A stretch of 64,000 nucleotides of DNA from Candidatus Peribacteria bacterium (GCA_023245865.1 JAHFJN010000001.1:787637-851636); one strand, 5' to 3'; shown: positions 14,317 through 23,244, counted from the first letter of the stretch. Translations and numbers: made by a program. The notes: generated by a model from the sequence alone, not told the origin.

Positions 14317-16179
14317 TTGTTGTAGCGCACTCATGGCACTGCGATTCTTCGGATCGATCGCGAGGACTGCGCGGAACTGCGCGACGGCTTTCGCCTGCTC
14401 CCCCGTCTGATAGTAGAGAAGCGCCACATTGATCCGTGCGCCGATCGCACGCGGCTCGAGACTGATCGCTCGTTCGTACGCCACGATCGCCGCATGAAAA
14501 TCGCTCAGGTGCGTCTCTGCAATGCCGAGGTTATAGAGCGCGTCGGGGAAGTACGGATTGATGACGAGCGCGGCTTCATACTGTGCCTTAGCCTGCGCGT
14601 AGTCCCCTTCGTCTGCATAAAGCGCACCGAGATTCACATAAACTTCCTCGTACGTGGGATCCGCGGCGAGTGCATTTTTATATTCCCGCTGCGCCTCGGT
14701 CAGTTTTCCTTCCTCCCCGTACACAATTCCGAGACCGAAATGAGCAAATGGATCTTTCGGATCAAGTTGTAATGCGTGCATGTATGCATCGATCGCTTCG
14801 GAGTATCTTTTTTCTTTCCGGTACGCCGCGCCGAGGTTGCTCAGTGTGCGCGGGTGCGGTCGGATGGCGAGGGCCTTTTTGTATTCTTCGATCGCATGCG
14901 CATTATCTCCATCCAATCTGTACATGTTCCCGAGATTATTATGCGCGACATGCGAAGAGTCGGGGTAGATTGCCAGCACGTTCTCAAAAAGCGTGCGCGT
15001 GTTGGTCCAGACGAGGGATTGGGCATGGGCGCGGAGACTTAAAACGAAGAGACAAGAGACAAGAAACAAGAAACAAATTTGTCTCTTGCATCTTGTATCT
15101 TGGAAATTCGTACCCATCATTGCCCCCACCGCAATCAACACCCCGATCGACGGCACATACACGTACCGATCGGACGCGAAGTAGATATCGAGCTGTCCGC
15201 CCTTCGCAAAGTTTAAAAGTGTCGGAGCGACCGTGAGAAGATAGAAAAAGATTCCGCACGCGGCGACGCGGTTTCTGCGGAGGAGCCATATGCCAAGGAG
15301 CAGCACGAGGAAAGCAATGATCATCGGCACATAAAAATCACTGGAGGTGATTGTGATCGCCTTCGTATACGGGTAGAGCACCGAAAGATCGGTCGGCCAG
15401 AAGAATTTCTCCAGGTAGAACGCTGTGCTCTTAAACGCCATCAGTATTTTCGCACTCACGGTCGAGGACGCGATCACCCCCTTCTTCCCAATAACAGCGA
15501 CGAGACCGACCACGAACGAAAGCACCGCGTACGGAATCTTGTCCATCCACATCGCGCGATCCGCCTTTCGCCCTTGTGCATAGTCGAAGAGGAGCAGAAC
15601 AACCGGGAGCGTCGCGATCATCGCTTTACTGAGGAGCCCGAGGAGAAAGAGGATGATACTGACGTAGTACCACTTTCTTCCCTCTCCTCTATACATATAC
15701 GCAACGATCGCCCCGAGGAAGAAAAACGTACTCAGGACATCCTTCCGCGCGCTCGCCCACAGGACAGCTTCTGTGTGGAGCGGATGCACGAGGAATAGTA
15801 GGCCACAGAAGAGAGCAATCCATCGTCGGCGGAGAAGCAGAAGCAGAGTCCACGCGACGAGCAATGCATTGAGGGTGTGGAGGAGGAGATTGTCGAAGTG
15901 ATACAGAAAGGGGTGCACGCCCGTGAGGAAATACTCCACTTGATACGTGAAAAAGGTGACGGGGATGTAGAGCTCCGGATCAAAATGCGTGAAGATCCAT
16001 CGAATGGTACCGGGTGTGATGGCGCGGATCGCAGGATTTTCGTAGATGAGCATACCGTCATCCCACCGGACAAAGGGGTTCCACAGTGACCACCCGTAGA
16101 TGGCAGCTGCGATTGCAAAGAAGAAGACAATGATGCCAAATACTCTCTGAAATGATGGCAGTTTGGCGGGCTCATCCAT
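14302..16179 (-). CDS. TMTC-like membrane protein with C-terminal TPR repeats
   Basis: 625 aa. Residues about 1-370 contain 9-10 membrane helices and the luminal motif FVRWDDGMLIYENP, followed by HPLHTEAVLWASARKDVLS. These are hallmarks of the DUF1736/TMTC group related to GT-C protein O-mannosyltransferases. Residues about 400-620 are at least six TPR units (for example AYRKEKRYSEAIDAYMHALQ). Probable role: surface protein glycosylation or scaffolding. At about residues 360-385 a family A repeat is in frame (NFQDTRCKRQI, then hydrophobic FLFLVSCLF), so a predicted helix is partly repeat-encoded. Confidence 0.8.
   Translation of the reverse strand: MDEPAKLPSFQRVFGIIVFFFAIAAAIYGWSLWNPFVRWDDGMLIYENPAIRAITPGTIRWIFTHFDPELYIPVTFFTYQVEYFLTGVHPFLYHFDNLLLHTLNALLVAWTLLLLLRRRWIALFCGLLFLVHPLHTEAVLWASARKDVLSTFFFLGAIVAYMYRGEGRKWYYVSIILFLLGLLSKAMIATLPVVLLLFDYAQGRKADRAMWMDKIPYAVLSFVVGLVAVIGKKGVIASSTVSAKILMAFKSTAFYLEKFFWPTDLSVLYPYTKAITITSSDFYVPMIIAFLVLLLGIWLLRRNRVAACGIFFYLLTVAPTLLNFAKGGQLDIYFASDRYVYVPSIGVLIAVGAMMGTNFQDTRCKRQICFLFLVSCLFVLSLRAHAQSLVWTNTRTLFENVLAIYPDSSHVAHNNLGNMYRLDGDNAHAIEEYKKALAIRPHPRTLSNLGAAYRKEKRYSEAIDAYMHALQLDPKDPFAHFGLGIVYGEEGKLTEAQREYKNALAADPTYEEVYVNLGALYADEGDYAQAKAQYEAALVINPYFPDALYNLGIAETHLSDFHAAIVAYERAISLEPRAIGARINVALLYYQTGEQAKAVAQFRAVLAIDPKNRSAMSALQQLGAQ
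15045..15105. repeat. Family A repeat inside the TMTC-like gene
   Basis: CGAAGAGACAAGAGACAAGA on the left and TTTGTCTCTTGCATCTTGTA on the right: a near-perfect inverted repeat read in frame. Confidence 0.85.
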
Positions 16180-16207
16180 ACAATCAATCTACAATTCCTT
16201 CGTTCCT

Positions 16208-16795
16208 ATGTACACACGCTCCCTCCTCTCGCTCTTCTCGTTCTTTTTATTCCTCCTTGTCCTCCCATCCGCTTCCGCACAACAAGCAATCGCAAGCGGA
16301 ACCGCCACGACCGATGACGTCATGCAGCAGTTGCAACAGTACGCAGCGCAGCATCCGTGCCTCAGCAAAGTGATGGACAAGAATAAATGTTTCTCGGACA
16401 TGACCAAGCGATTGAGGGAATTGGACGGACTCTACCACGATGCGGAATTTATCGAGCACAACGCATGGCACGATATGTATGACCCCGAAGGGATCACGCC
16501 GGCGACGATCAAGCGCCACCTCGATCACCACACCGAAATGACTGCGAAGGTTGCCGCGTGGAGCGCGCTGGAGCGTCAAATCACCCAAGAATACAAGAGT
16601 GCAACGAAGCCGATTGCGAGCGAGAAAAATACCAAGACACCCGGCTACAGCAAAGCACTCGACGGCTCGGATCTTGATGGTGCAAAAAAGAAATGTACGA
16701 CCGCAAAGTATTCCCTGCCCGATCGGATCTGTCTGAAGCACGCGCTCAAGTTGGTGGATCCGAAAGCAGCCGCATTGCGCACAAGAAGGCGATGA
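16208..16795 (+). CDS. Unknown exported protein, 195 aa
   Basis: Starts MYTRSLLSLFSFFLFLL with a clear signal peptide ending SASA before QQAIASG. The mature part is hydrophilic and helical with four Cys (HPCLSKV, NKCFSDM, KKCTTAK, RICLKHA), giving two possible disulfides. It ends in basic RTRRR. I chose this ATG because it places the signal peptide at the N-terminus; TACAAT lies 12 nt upstream. Family unknown. ndk follows at 20 nt. Confidence 0.7.
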   Translation: MYTRSLLSLFSFFLFLLVLPSASAQQAIASGTATTDDVMQQLQQYAAQHPCLSKVMDKNKCFSDMTKRLRELDGLYHDAEFIEHNAWHDMYDPEGITPATIKRHLDHHTEMTAKVAAWSALERQITQEYKSATKPIASEKNTKTPGYSKALDGSDLDGAKKKCTTAKYSLPDRICLKHALKLVDPKAAALRTRRR

Positions 16796-16814
16796 GGAAT
16801 AATGCCCGCACTCT

Positions 16815-17237
16815 ATGATGGAACGCACCCTCATTCTTCTCAAGCCCGACGCCGTCGGTAAAAAGATCTGCGGCAACGTGATCGCACGCTTTGAGTCGGC
16901 AGGCCTCACGATCCGCGGCTGCAAGATGATGCATTTGGACCCCAAAATTCTTCGCGATCACTACGCGCACATCGCCGATAAACCTTTCTACCCCGACGTG
17001 GAGGCCTTCATGAAGTCCACTCCCGTGATCGCACTCGTCCTCGAAGGACCCGATGTCGTTGCGCAGGTTCGCGACATGCTCGGCGTCACGGACAGTCGCA
17101 AAGCCGCCCCGGGAACGATCCGCAGTGAACTCGGCGTCGATATGATGGTAAACGTCGCGCATGCGTCGGACAGCATCGAAGCCGCGGACAGCGAGATCCA
17201 TCGATTTTTTGCGGAGGAGGAGTTGTTTGAATATTAA
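16815..17237 (+). CDS. ndk: Nucleoside diphosphate kinase
   Basis: 140 aa, full length. Balances NTP pools by moving the gamma phosphate through a phosphohistidine. Catalytic His116 is in NVAHASDS; the LLKPDAV start, RxxGL-like SAGLTIRG and the APGTIRSELG loop are conserved. Two adjacent ATGs; either could start. A family G repeat begins at the stop codon. Confidence 0.96.
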   Translation: MMERTLILLKPDAVGKKICGNVIARFESAGLTIRGCKMMHLDPKILRDHYAHIADKPFYPDVEAFMKSTPVIALVLEGPDVVAQVRDMLGVTDSRKAAPGTIRSELGVDMMVNVAHASDSIEAADSEIHRFFAEEELFEY

Positions 17238-17279
17238 CCTCCTCTCCCCTTGGGGGAGAGGAAAGAGGTGAGGGGCATT
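17237..17279. repeat. Family G repeat between convergent ndk and the PurN-like gene
   Basis: CCTCTCCCCTTGGGGGAGAGG plus AAAGAGGTGAGGGG. It fills the whole gap of about 42 nt and could also act as a bidirectional terminator stem. Confidence 0.75.
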
Positions 17280-17999
17280 TCAATGTTTTTTCGCCGCAGC
17301 GATCGCTTCTGCTTTTGCCTCTGCAAGCAAATGTCCTTCTCCGGGTAATACCAACGAAGGTATCTGCTGCTCTTGCACATTGTCATTTCTGATATCAAGC
17401 ACAAGTCCGCGCATCACGCGCCATTCCACGGGCAATGCCAGGTCTTGCAAGTCGTCAACCTTGGCCTTCGCAAACACGGGGACATTTCCGGATTGCACGA
17501 TGGGTCCTGCATCAATTTCGGAGATCGATCTGTGTGCAACGACCACGGTCTTTGAAAATGTGCGACCCGTGGCATCCAAAACTTTGTCGCGGAATCGAAG
17601 TACCGCATCGTGCACAGTCTTTCCCGCCATTTTTTCTCCGCCGAATTCCGGTGTGAGGCCCGGATGCTGATTGAAAATGCGTCCCTTGAAAGCCGATGTG
17701 ACATTGTCTGGCGTCTTCGGCATCCATCCACACTGCAAAACATGGGTAACCCCATGATGATGCAAAATTTCGAGAATTCTTTCTCCAAATCCCATCGGAT
17801 CATCCGGAAAATCCTTCAGGCGAACGACATACGTGGGGATCTCGAATTCCCGCATCTTGCCGACATTGCCTGCGTTCGTAAGGCTGGAAATAGCGCAGCC
17901 GATCTCCACACCATCAATGTTAGGTCCGCAAACCTCCGTCGCGAGATATTTCGCCGTTGTTCCGCCGCCGCTCGCGAGGAGCCCGAGTCGTATGGACAT
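17280..17999 (-). CDS. PurN-like formyltransferase
   Basis: 239 aa. N-terminal RLGLLASGGGTTAKYL and the block GRIFNQHPGLTPEFGG (Asn and His of the formyltransferase site), then AHRSISEIDAGPIVQ with the catalytic Asp, fit phosphoribosylglycinamide formyltransferase. It transfers a formyl group from 10-formyl-THF. No other purine-synthesis gene is near and CPR bacteria usually lack that pathway, so the true substrate may differ. The C-terminal EAKAEAIAAAKKH is an extra helix. Confidence 0.78.
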   Translation of the reverse strand: MSIRLGLLASGGGTTAKYLATEVCGPNIDGVEIGCAISSLTNAGNVGKMREFEIPTYVVRLKDFPDDPMGFGERILEILHHHGVTHVLQCGWMPKTPDNVTSAFKGRIFNQHPGLTPEFGGEKMAGKTVHDAVLRFRDKVLDATGRTFSKTVVVAHRSISEIDAGPIVQSGNVPVFAKAKVDDLQDLALPVEWRVMRGLVLDIRNDNVQEQQIPSLVLPGEGHLLAEAKAEAIAAAKKH

Positions 18000-18014
18000 A
18001 GGGGGCCGAGCTTA

Positions 18015-18590
18015 TCATTTTCTTTCCTCCGTGCAAGCGCATGCAGACCCACAGCTGCACGCTACGTTCGCAGTAGGCAAACCCGCCTGATCGGCGGGCA
18101 GGTCCAACTTGAACCTCCCTTCCCTGAAATCGATCATCGCGCCGCCGATACGACTGAGTGCGAGTGGTGATGCGAAGAGACGCACGGAGGGGACTTCGTT
18201 ATTGCAAAAAGTTTTGTCGTCGCTCGTGGGTTCATGCTGAAACTCCATGCAAAATCCTCCCGCTTCATCGAGACCGACGCAGAGTCCGTGATCGATCTTT
18301 CCCTCCGTCTCCATGATCTTTTGAAGTGCTACGGCGGCGTCTTTCGTGAGCGTCAGTGTTTGCGGTCGCGCAGGTTTTGCAGAGAGCATTTCATTTAAAT
18401 CCGTGATGAGGTCACCGATGTCTTCATCGGAAAATCCGTGACTCTTGCACCCATCGAGGAGTGTCTCGGTCGCATTCTGACTGCAGTGAAAACAGTGGAG
18501 TCCGTACTCCGCGAGGAGTTTCTCCGCCTCGGGCAGGAGGGCGAGAATCTCGAGCACGCGCATGGCTTTGTGAATCCTTTGTAATGGCAT
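18015..18590 (-). CDS. DUF1858-like / A-type Fe-S carrier fusion protein
   Basis: 191 aa in two parts. Residues about 10-75 resemble DUF1858, a redox-disulfide domain, with CFHCSQNATETLLDGC. Residues about 78-180 are an IscA/SufA-like A-type carrier: LTLTKDAAVALQKIM, then GLCVGLDEAGGFCMEF, GGAMIDFREG, and a C-terminal Cys cluster CSCGSACAC that replaces the usual CGCG. The fusion suggests redox-controlled cluster delivery. At the usual FxNPN loop the protein reads LPADQAGLPTAN, a translated family J repeat. Divergent from ctpA, 22 bp apart. Confidence 0.8.
   Translation of the reverse strand: MPLQRIHKAMRVLEILALLPEAEKLLAEYGLHCFHCSQNATETLLDGCKSHGFSDEDIGDLITDLNEMLSAKPARPQTLTLTKDAAVALQKIMETEGKIDHGLCVGLDEAGGFCMEFQHEPTSDDKTFCNNEVPSVRLFASPLALSRIGGAMIDFREGRFKLDLPADQAGLPTANVACSCGSACACTEERK
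18077..18103 (-). repeat. Family J palindrome inside the A-type carrier
   Basis: CCTGCCCGCCGATCAGGCGG and flanks, a palindrome akin to GCCTGCCTGCCGGACAGGCA in sufD. Read in frame as LPADQAGLP. Confidence 0.7.
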
Positions 18591-18595
18591 ATGCT
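18567..18595 (+). promoter_or_regulatory. ctpA promoter
   Basis: TTTGTG (18567-18572), 17-bp spacer, TATGCT (18590-18595). ATG at 18613, so a leader of about 10 nt. It overlaps the start of the divergent gene. Confidence 0.5.
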
Positions 18596-18612
18596 GATTC
18601 TACCGCACCACC

Positions 18613-19848
18613 ATGCAACAACCTCGCTTTTTTCTGGCCTTCTTTGTCCTGCCGCTCTTTACGTTGCTGCTTGGGTGGCAGCTCGGACAGAACTATGAAC
18701 AAAAGCATGAACTCATCCATGGGAAGGACACCGGGAGCGGGACGGTCCTCCAGGACCCTGAGCATCAGGCCGATCTGAGTATGCTCTGGGGAGTGTGGCG
18801 GCTGCTCCTCACCCACTACATCGAACCCGAGAAGCTGCAGAGTACGACGCTCATAGAAGGAGCGGTCCGCGGACTCGTCGCGGCAATTGGCGACCCGTAC
18901 ACCGTGTTCATGACGCCCAAGGAAAACGGAGACTTTCGCGATAGTTTAAGCGGTCATCTGCAAGGAATCGGCGCGGAGCTTGCCGTGCGGGACGCCGACA
19001 TCATCGTTGTTGCTGCGATCAAGGGATCGCCCGCGGAAAAAGCGGGGCTGCTTCCGCAGGACGCGATCGTCGCGGTCGACGACGTGGAGCTCACAGGCCT
19101 CTCGCTCCAGGATGTCGTCAGTAAAATCCGCGGCCCCAAGGGAACGCAGGTGACTCTCACGGTGCTGCGCCCGCACACGACCGCTGCGCTCACGTTTACG
19201 ATCGTGCGCGATGACATTCACATACCGAGCACCGAGTACACGGTGAAAAAAACCGCGACGGGGAGTGTGGGAGTACTCACCATCAGTCAATTCGGCACGG
19301 ACACCATCCGCGAGGTCAAAGACATTCTTGTGCAGGTGCATGAGAAGGATCTTAGGGGACTGATCATTGATCTTCGCTACAACGGGGGCGGCTACTTGGA
19401 GGGCGCGGTCGATCTTACATCTCTGTTTTTGCGAAGCGGCAAGGTCGTCTCGGTCGAGCGCAGAGACAAAGAAACCGACGTGCACATGGTCTCGGGGGGT
19501 CCTCTGCTCCCAAAAATCCCGATGGTCGTGCTCATCAATCAGGGAACCGCGAGTGCATCGGAAATCGTCGCGGGCGCACTGCAAGATCACAAGCGCGCAA
19601 CAGTAGTCGGCATGAAGAGCTTCGGAAAGGGTACGGTGCAAGAGGTGATCGATCTGCCCGGAGGATCCAGCTTGCGTGTGACGATCGCCCACTGGTTGAC
19701 ACCGAATGGAAAAAATCTCGGGAAAGAAGGGGTGACCCCCGACATCACGGTCGACCGCAGCAAAGAAGATTTCTTGGGGAACCGCGATCCGCAAATGGAC
19801 GCAGCGGTAACGTGGTTGCTTGGACACAAGATGGGAATAAAAGAATAA
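18613..19848 (+). CDS. ctpA: C-terminal processing peptidase (S41, CtpA)
   Basis: 411 aa. One N-terminal membrane anchor (about 6-22), then a PDZ domain (about 115-195, LQGIGAEL to GLSLQDVV) and the S41 protease domain with the Ser in GTASASEI and Lys in SFGKGTVQ (Ser-Lys dyad). Periplasm-side protease that trims proteins near their C-terminus. The stop codon is the first TAA of a family B repeat. Confidence 0.95.
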   Translation: MQQPRFFLAFFVLPLFTLLLGWQLGQNYEQKHELIHGKDTGSGTVLQDPEHQADLSMLWGVWRLLLTHYIEPEKLQSTTLIEGAVRGLVAAIGDPYTVFMTPKENGDFRDSLSGHLQGIGAELAVRDADIIVVAAIKGSPAEKAGLLPQDAIVAVDDVELTGLSLQDVVSKIRGPKGTQVTLTVLRPHTTAALTFTIVRDDIHIPSTEYTVKKTATGSVGVLTISQFGTDTIREVKDILVQVHEKDLRGLIIDLRYNGGGYLEGAVDLTSLFLRSGKVVSVERRDKETDVHMVSGGPLLPKIPMVVLINQGTASASEIVAGALQDHKRATVVGMKSFGKGTVQEVIDLPGGSSLRVTIAHWLTPNGKNLGKEGVTPDITVDRSKEDFLGNRDPQMDAAVTWLLGHKMGIKE

Positions 19849-19908
19849 CTGAGTAACGGAGTAACAGGAACCCGATATTCCGATCCCCGTTATTTCTGAT
19901 ACTCTATC
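19845..19908. repeat. Family B inverted repeat
   Basis: AATAACTGAGTAACGGAGTA on the left and CCCCGTTATTTCTGATACTC on the right. It includes the ctpA stop and places GATACT 8 nt before the next gene's GTG. Confidence 0.75.
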
Positions 19909-19911
19909 CTC

Positions 19912-20583
19912 GTGCTCCGCCTCCCCGCTGCCCTCGAACGCACGCTGCAGCATCTCTTCCCGAACATTCGGGAGCGCGAGCAGTTCGTGATCGAGGCGGT
20001 GCAAACTGCGATCGACATCGAGCAATCAACAAACCGCACACCACACTCCGTCGGCGGCACGTTGCATCTTTTTTGCGACGGCGGCTCGCGCGGCAACCCG
20101 GGCCAAGCCGCGATCGCGGCGATCTTGGAGGACCCCATGGAGGGCAAGGTGCTCAGTGAGCACATGGAACGCATCGGCATCGAGACCAACAACATCGCCG
20201 AGTACAAGGCATTGATCGCCGGACTGAAATTGGCCCTGCCGTATCAACCGAACCGCCTCATCTGCCACCTCGACAGTGAGCTCGTCGTGCGACAACTCAA
20301 TGGCGAGTACCAGGTGAAGATGCCGACGCTCAAGCCCTACTTCGATGAAATACAAGCGCTCGCGGCGGAGCTCCCCGACGTCGTCTTCACGCATATTCCA
20401 CGCGAGGACAACTACCGCGCCGACAAACTCGTCAACCGCGCGCTTGATGAACTGCCTGCCCCTCCATCGCCAACTCTGCCCGCGCAAAAATCCCTGTTCT
20501 CTCCGGAACCCGAGCGACCCGGCGATCTCTACAGACAAAGCCTAAGATATAAGACCCAAGATACAAACAAGAACGAAGGATAA
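19912..20583 (+). CDS. RNase HI-like protein with an N-terminal helical extension
   Basis: 223 aa from a GTG at 19912. Residues about 47-180 are an RNase H fold with the metal-binding acidic residues: Asp in CDGGSRGNPG, Glu in NIAEYKALIAG, Asp in LDSELVVRQL and Asp in NYRADKLVNRA. This matches the bacterial/archaeal RNase HI-like group (YpdQ type). It probably removes RNA from RNA-DNA hybrids. The 45-residue N-terminal part is helical and unrecognised. The last residues (RYKTQDTNKNEG) are translated family A repeat, which also provides the stop. Confidence 0.82.
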   Translation: MLRLPAALERTLQHLFPNIREREQFVIEAVQTAIDIEQSTNRTPHSVGGTLHLFCDGGSRGNPGQAAIAAILEDPMEGKVLSEHMERIGIETNNIAEYKALIAGLKLALPYQPNRLICHLDSELVVRQLNGEYQVKMPTLKPYFDEIQALAAELPDVVFTHIPREDNYRADKLVNRALDELPAPPSPTLPAQKSLFSPEPERPGDLYRQSLRYKTQDTNKNEG

Positions 20584-20650
20584 AAAAATAAAATTGAATA
20601 TTGTTTCTTTTGATTTGTCTGTCTCTTGGATCTTGTCTCTTGTATCTTCG
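20543..20650. repeat. Family A inverted repeat
   Basis: Left arm TAAGATATAAGACCCAAGAT encodes the RNase H C-terminus. An AT-rich centre follows, and the right arm ends GTCTCTTGTATCTTCG, which puts TATCTT just before the vanW-like ATG. Confidence 0.8.
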
Positions 20651-20657
20651 CACCACC

Positions 20658-21929
20658 ATGCGCAGAATCATCCTTACCTCCATTACCTTCCTTACTTTCT
20701 GTACTTTTTTACAGCCCGCCCACGCCACTCCCCTCACGTACCACTACAAACACTATCTCTTCACCATCACCACATCTGAGCAGCGCGACTGGAAACACCC
20801 GCAAGAAGTGTGGACATACGAAGGCAAGCCGATCATGCCGCCGGCGAAACTTCGCGTCGATGGCGACAGCGTGCCGAACCTCCCCGAAGGATTCGCGCGT
20901 TCGCAAGTCTGGACGTTTGACAGCGTACGGATCGCGCAGACGATCAACGACATAGTCGCCGGTAGTGTGAATCGCATGCCCGGATCGGTGGAGATTCGTC
21001 GTGCATCAACCGGGAGTATCGTCTTTCATGGAGTGGGACTTCCGGGTCGCAGCGTCGATGTGACATCAGCGACGAATCTTTCCATCGAAGCGCTCGAAAG
21101 CGGTCTCACCGATATCTTGCTACCTGTGAATGAAACAGCCCCGACGGTCACCGTGCTCGATGGCACACTGACGCACCAAGGTATCACGGAACTCGTCACG
21201 GTCGGGGAATCGGACTTCAGCCGTTCACCGAGCAACCGCCGCCACAATATCGCAGTGGGACTCAGTAAATTCAACGGACATCTGATCCCAGCGGGAAGTA
21301 TTTTTTCGTTCGACGAAACGCTCGGCAGAGTCGACGATACGACCGGCTACCTCAAAGAGCTCGTGATCAAGGGCGACCAGACGATTCCTGATTTCGGCGG
21401 AGGCCTTTGCCAAGTGAGTACCACCGCGTATCGAGGCGTGTGGGAGTACGGACTCCCCATCCTGACCCGTAAAAATCACAGCTACATGGTGAGCCATTAC
21501 AGTCCCCAGGGGACCGACGCGACCGTGTATCCGCCGGGAGCGGACATGCGGTTTAAAAATACGACGTCGGGAGCGCTCTTGATGCAAACCTACGCCGAGG
21601 GGGACAACGCCTATTTTCTCTACTACGGCACACGCGACAGGCGAAGCGCGCAGATCTACGGTCCGTTCACGTGGGATAGGAAACCTCCCCCACCGGAAAA
21701 AACGCAGCCGACACTGGACCTGCCACCGGGGGAAATAAAAAAAGTGGGTGAAGCGGTTCCGGGGATGCATGCAGCATGGTTTCGTGTGGTACAAAAAGAC
21801 GGCAAGGAATCCGTGCAAGGAACGTACTCCATCTACGAAGCGCGCCCGCTGTTTCATCTCATCGGCGTTGCGAGCCTCCCCGGCGGGAGCGGGGCCGTTG
21901 CATTACCCGACGCAGGAGACATCAACTGA
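20658..21929 (+). CDS. VanW family exported protein
   Basis: 423 aa. Signal peptide (MRRIILTSITFLTFCTF, cleavage after AHA) and a VanW domain at about 205-330: SNRRHNIAVGLSKFNG, PAGSIFSFDETLG, GGGLCQVSTTAYRG. VanW proteins are cell-wall associated with unproven biochemistry. The start at 20658 is set by the signal peptide. The signal-peptide codons TTACCTCCATTACCTTCCTT match the right arm of family C repeats, so the leader may derive from a repeat. The 3' end overlaps recO by 27 nt. Confidence 0.88.
   Translation: MRRIILTSITFLTFCTFLQPAHATPLTYHYKHYLFTITTSEQRDWKHPQEVWTYEGKPIMPPAKLRVDGDSVPNLPEGFARSQVWTFDSVRIAQTINDIVAGSVNRMPGSVEIRRASTGSIVFHGVGLPGRSVDVTSATNLSIEALESGLTDILLPVNETAPTVTVLDGTLTHQGITELVTVGESDFSRSPSNRRHNIAVGLSKFNGHLIPAGSIFSFDETLGRVDDTTGYLKELVIKGDQTIPDFGGGLCQVSTTAYRGVWEYGLPILTRKNHSYMVSHYSPQGTDATVYPPGADMRFKNTTSGALLMQTYAEGDNAYFLYYGTRDRRSAQIYGPFTWDRKPPPPEKTQPTLDLPPGEIKKVGEAVPGMHAAWFRVVQKDGKESVQGTYSIYEARPLFHLIGVASLPGGSGAVALPDAGDIN
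20671..20705 (+). repeat. Family C repeat arm within the VanW signal peptide
   Basis: CTTACCTCCATTACCTTCCT matches the pyrimidine arms at 23300-23345 and 52570-52595. It encodes the hydrophobic core of the leader. Confidence 0.55.
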
Positions 21930-22541
21930 TTTCAGCGGTCGCACCAGATGCTCCGCAAGGACACTGCACACAAATATCTGCAGTTCATGCAAATCGCACA
22001 CACGGTCCTCCATCGCAGCAAGGGTGTCGGCATGCGTGCACTGTCGCACGAATGCTTGAGTCGCAGGTAAGAGACTTGCGAAGCGCGGGTCTTCGGTGGT
22101 CATCGGCAGAAGTCCGAGAAACGCAACAAGACGCAGCGTGAAAGCGGGGAGCGGATCCCACGACCCTGTGCAGCAGGAAAGGAACTGCGTGAGAAGCCCA
22201 AACACCTGCGGGAGCGGTTCATGATCTTCCGTCAGTGCGAGCACGAGTTCGATCCCCCGCTCGAGACGTAAAAATGTCGGATACTCCGCCATCCCGGTTC
22301 TCTGCGTCCCAAGATTTGTCGCGGAGGTGATGGTCGCGCTCGTTGCACTCTCGACAATCTCGAGTGAAATATGTTGAAAAGGGAGAATGAGCCCCCCGAG
22401 TCGGCTCCCGAGCCTCCGTACGGCCCGAGCGCGGGCAGCTTTACGCCCCATCTCGCGCGTAAACACAATACAAAAACGATCCGCCTCACCGACATCGAGT
22501 GTCCGCAGCACCACGCCTTCGTATGTCCGCGCATGGGCCAT
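21903..22541 (-). CDS. recO: DNA repair protein RecO
   Basis: 212 aa. N-terminal OB-fold start TYEGVVLRTLDVGEADRF, then REMGRKAARARAVRR and GGLILPFQHISLEIVES, followed by the helical domain. Loads RecA on SSB-coated DNA with RecR. The Cys4 zinc finger of many RecO proteins is not intact (only an SCCTG pair), as in several compact versions. Lies 1 bp after ftsX in the same operon. Confidence 0.9.
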   Translation of the reverse strand: MAHARTYEGVVLRTLDVGEADRFCIVFTREMGRKAARARAVRRLGSRLGGLILPFQHISLEIVESATSATITSATNLGTQRTGMAEYPTFLRLERGIELVLALTEDHEPLPQVFGLLTQFLSCCTGSWDPLPAFTLRLVAFLGLLPMTTEDPRFASLLPATQAFVRQCTHADTLAAMEDRVCDLHELQIFVCSVLAEHLVRPLKSVDVSCVG

Positions 22542-22542
22542 G

Positions 22543-23241
22543 CTACAGACGAAGAAGGATCATTCCAAAGAGTGTGAGGAGACCAGCCACGACCCCCGCC
22601 CCCGCGAGCAGGATGGTCGTCTGCGTCACAAACGGTAGCGCAACCGCAAGAGGCGCCGCCCCGAGCAGGCTCATCAGTCGTGCTTCATCGCGCTGTCGAG
22701 CGCGCGCTTGTTTCGTCAGATGAAACGTAGTCACGATAAGCAGTGCGATGCAGAGGAGTACAAAGAGCCTGCCAAACGTGCGCGCCACTCCCGTGACATG
22801 GAGCAAATACGCCAGGTGCTGCTGCTGACTCTGCAAGGAATCGATGAAGGACGGTGCTATGACCGTGCGCCAGCGGGGCAGCTCCACAAATTGGGCAAAC
22901 GCCGCAGCGTCCTCAAACGAATGGAGCGTCATGAAGAAAGCACCTCCTTTCGTGTAGCGAATCGTCGCAATGAAAGGCAGAGCATGCGCGGCGGCATAGA
23001 ATTCCTGAATGTCCTGATCGCGCGCACCGAACTCCACCTCGAGGCGGATCGGGAGCTCAGACGGGAATGCCGCACGCATGTGTTCCAGCCTCTGCGTACA
23101 GAGCACTGCCAAGAAAAAAGCGAGGGCTGCGAGCGTCAGGAGCAGTAACTGCCCGCGCCATTTCTGTTCCCGCAGGAGCAGTCGAACACCCCTTCTAAAA
23201 CCCCGCCTCCACAGAAGATGCCCATGCGTCATTGCTTGCAT
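22543..23241 (-). CDS. ftsX: FtsX-like permease
   Basis: 232 aa from MQAMTHGHLLW. One membrane helix at about 30-52, an extracytoplasmic region, then three helices (about 140-230) around QARARQRDEARLMSLLGA, the FtsX/MacB-type coupling loop. FtsX with FtsE activates wall hydrolases at division. No ftsE is adjacent, and the length is short for FtsX. Upstream in-frame sequence is repeat and was excluded. Confidence 0.75.
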   Translation of the reverse strand: MQAMTHGHLLWRRGFRRGVRLLLREQKWRGQLLLLTLAALAFFLAVLCTQRLEHMRAAFPSELPIRLEVEFGARDQDIQEFYAAAHALPFIATIRYTKGGAFFMTLHSFEDAAAFAQFVELPRWRTVIAPSFIDSLQSQQQHLAYLLHVTGVARTFGRLFVLLCIALLIVTTFHLTKQARARQRDEARLMSLLGAAPLAVALPFVTQTTILLAGAGVVAGLLTLFGMILLRL

Positions 23242-23244
23242 GGT

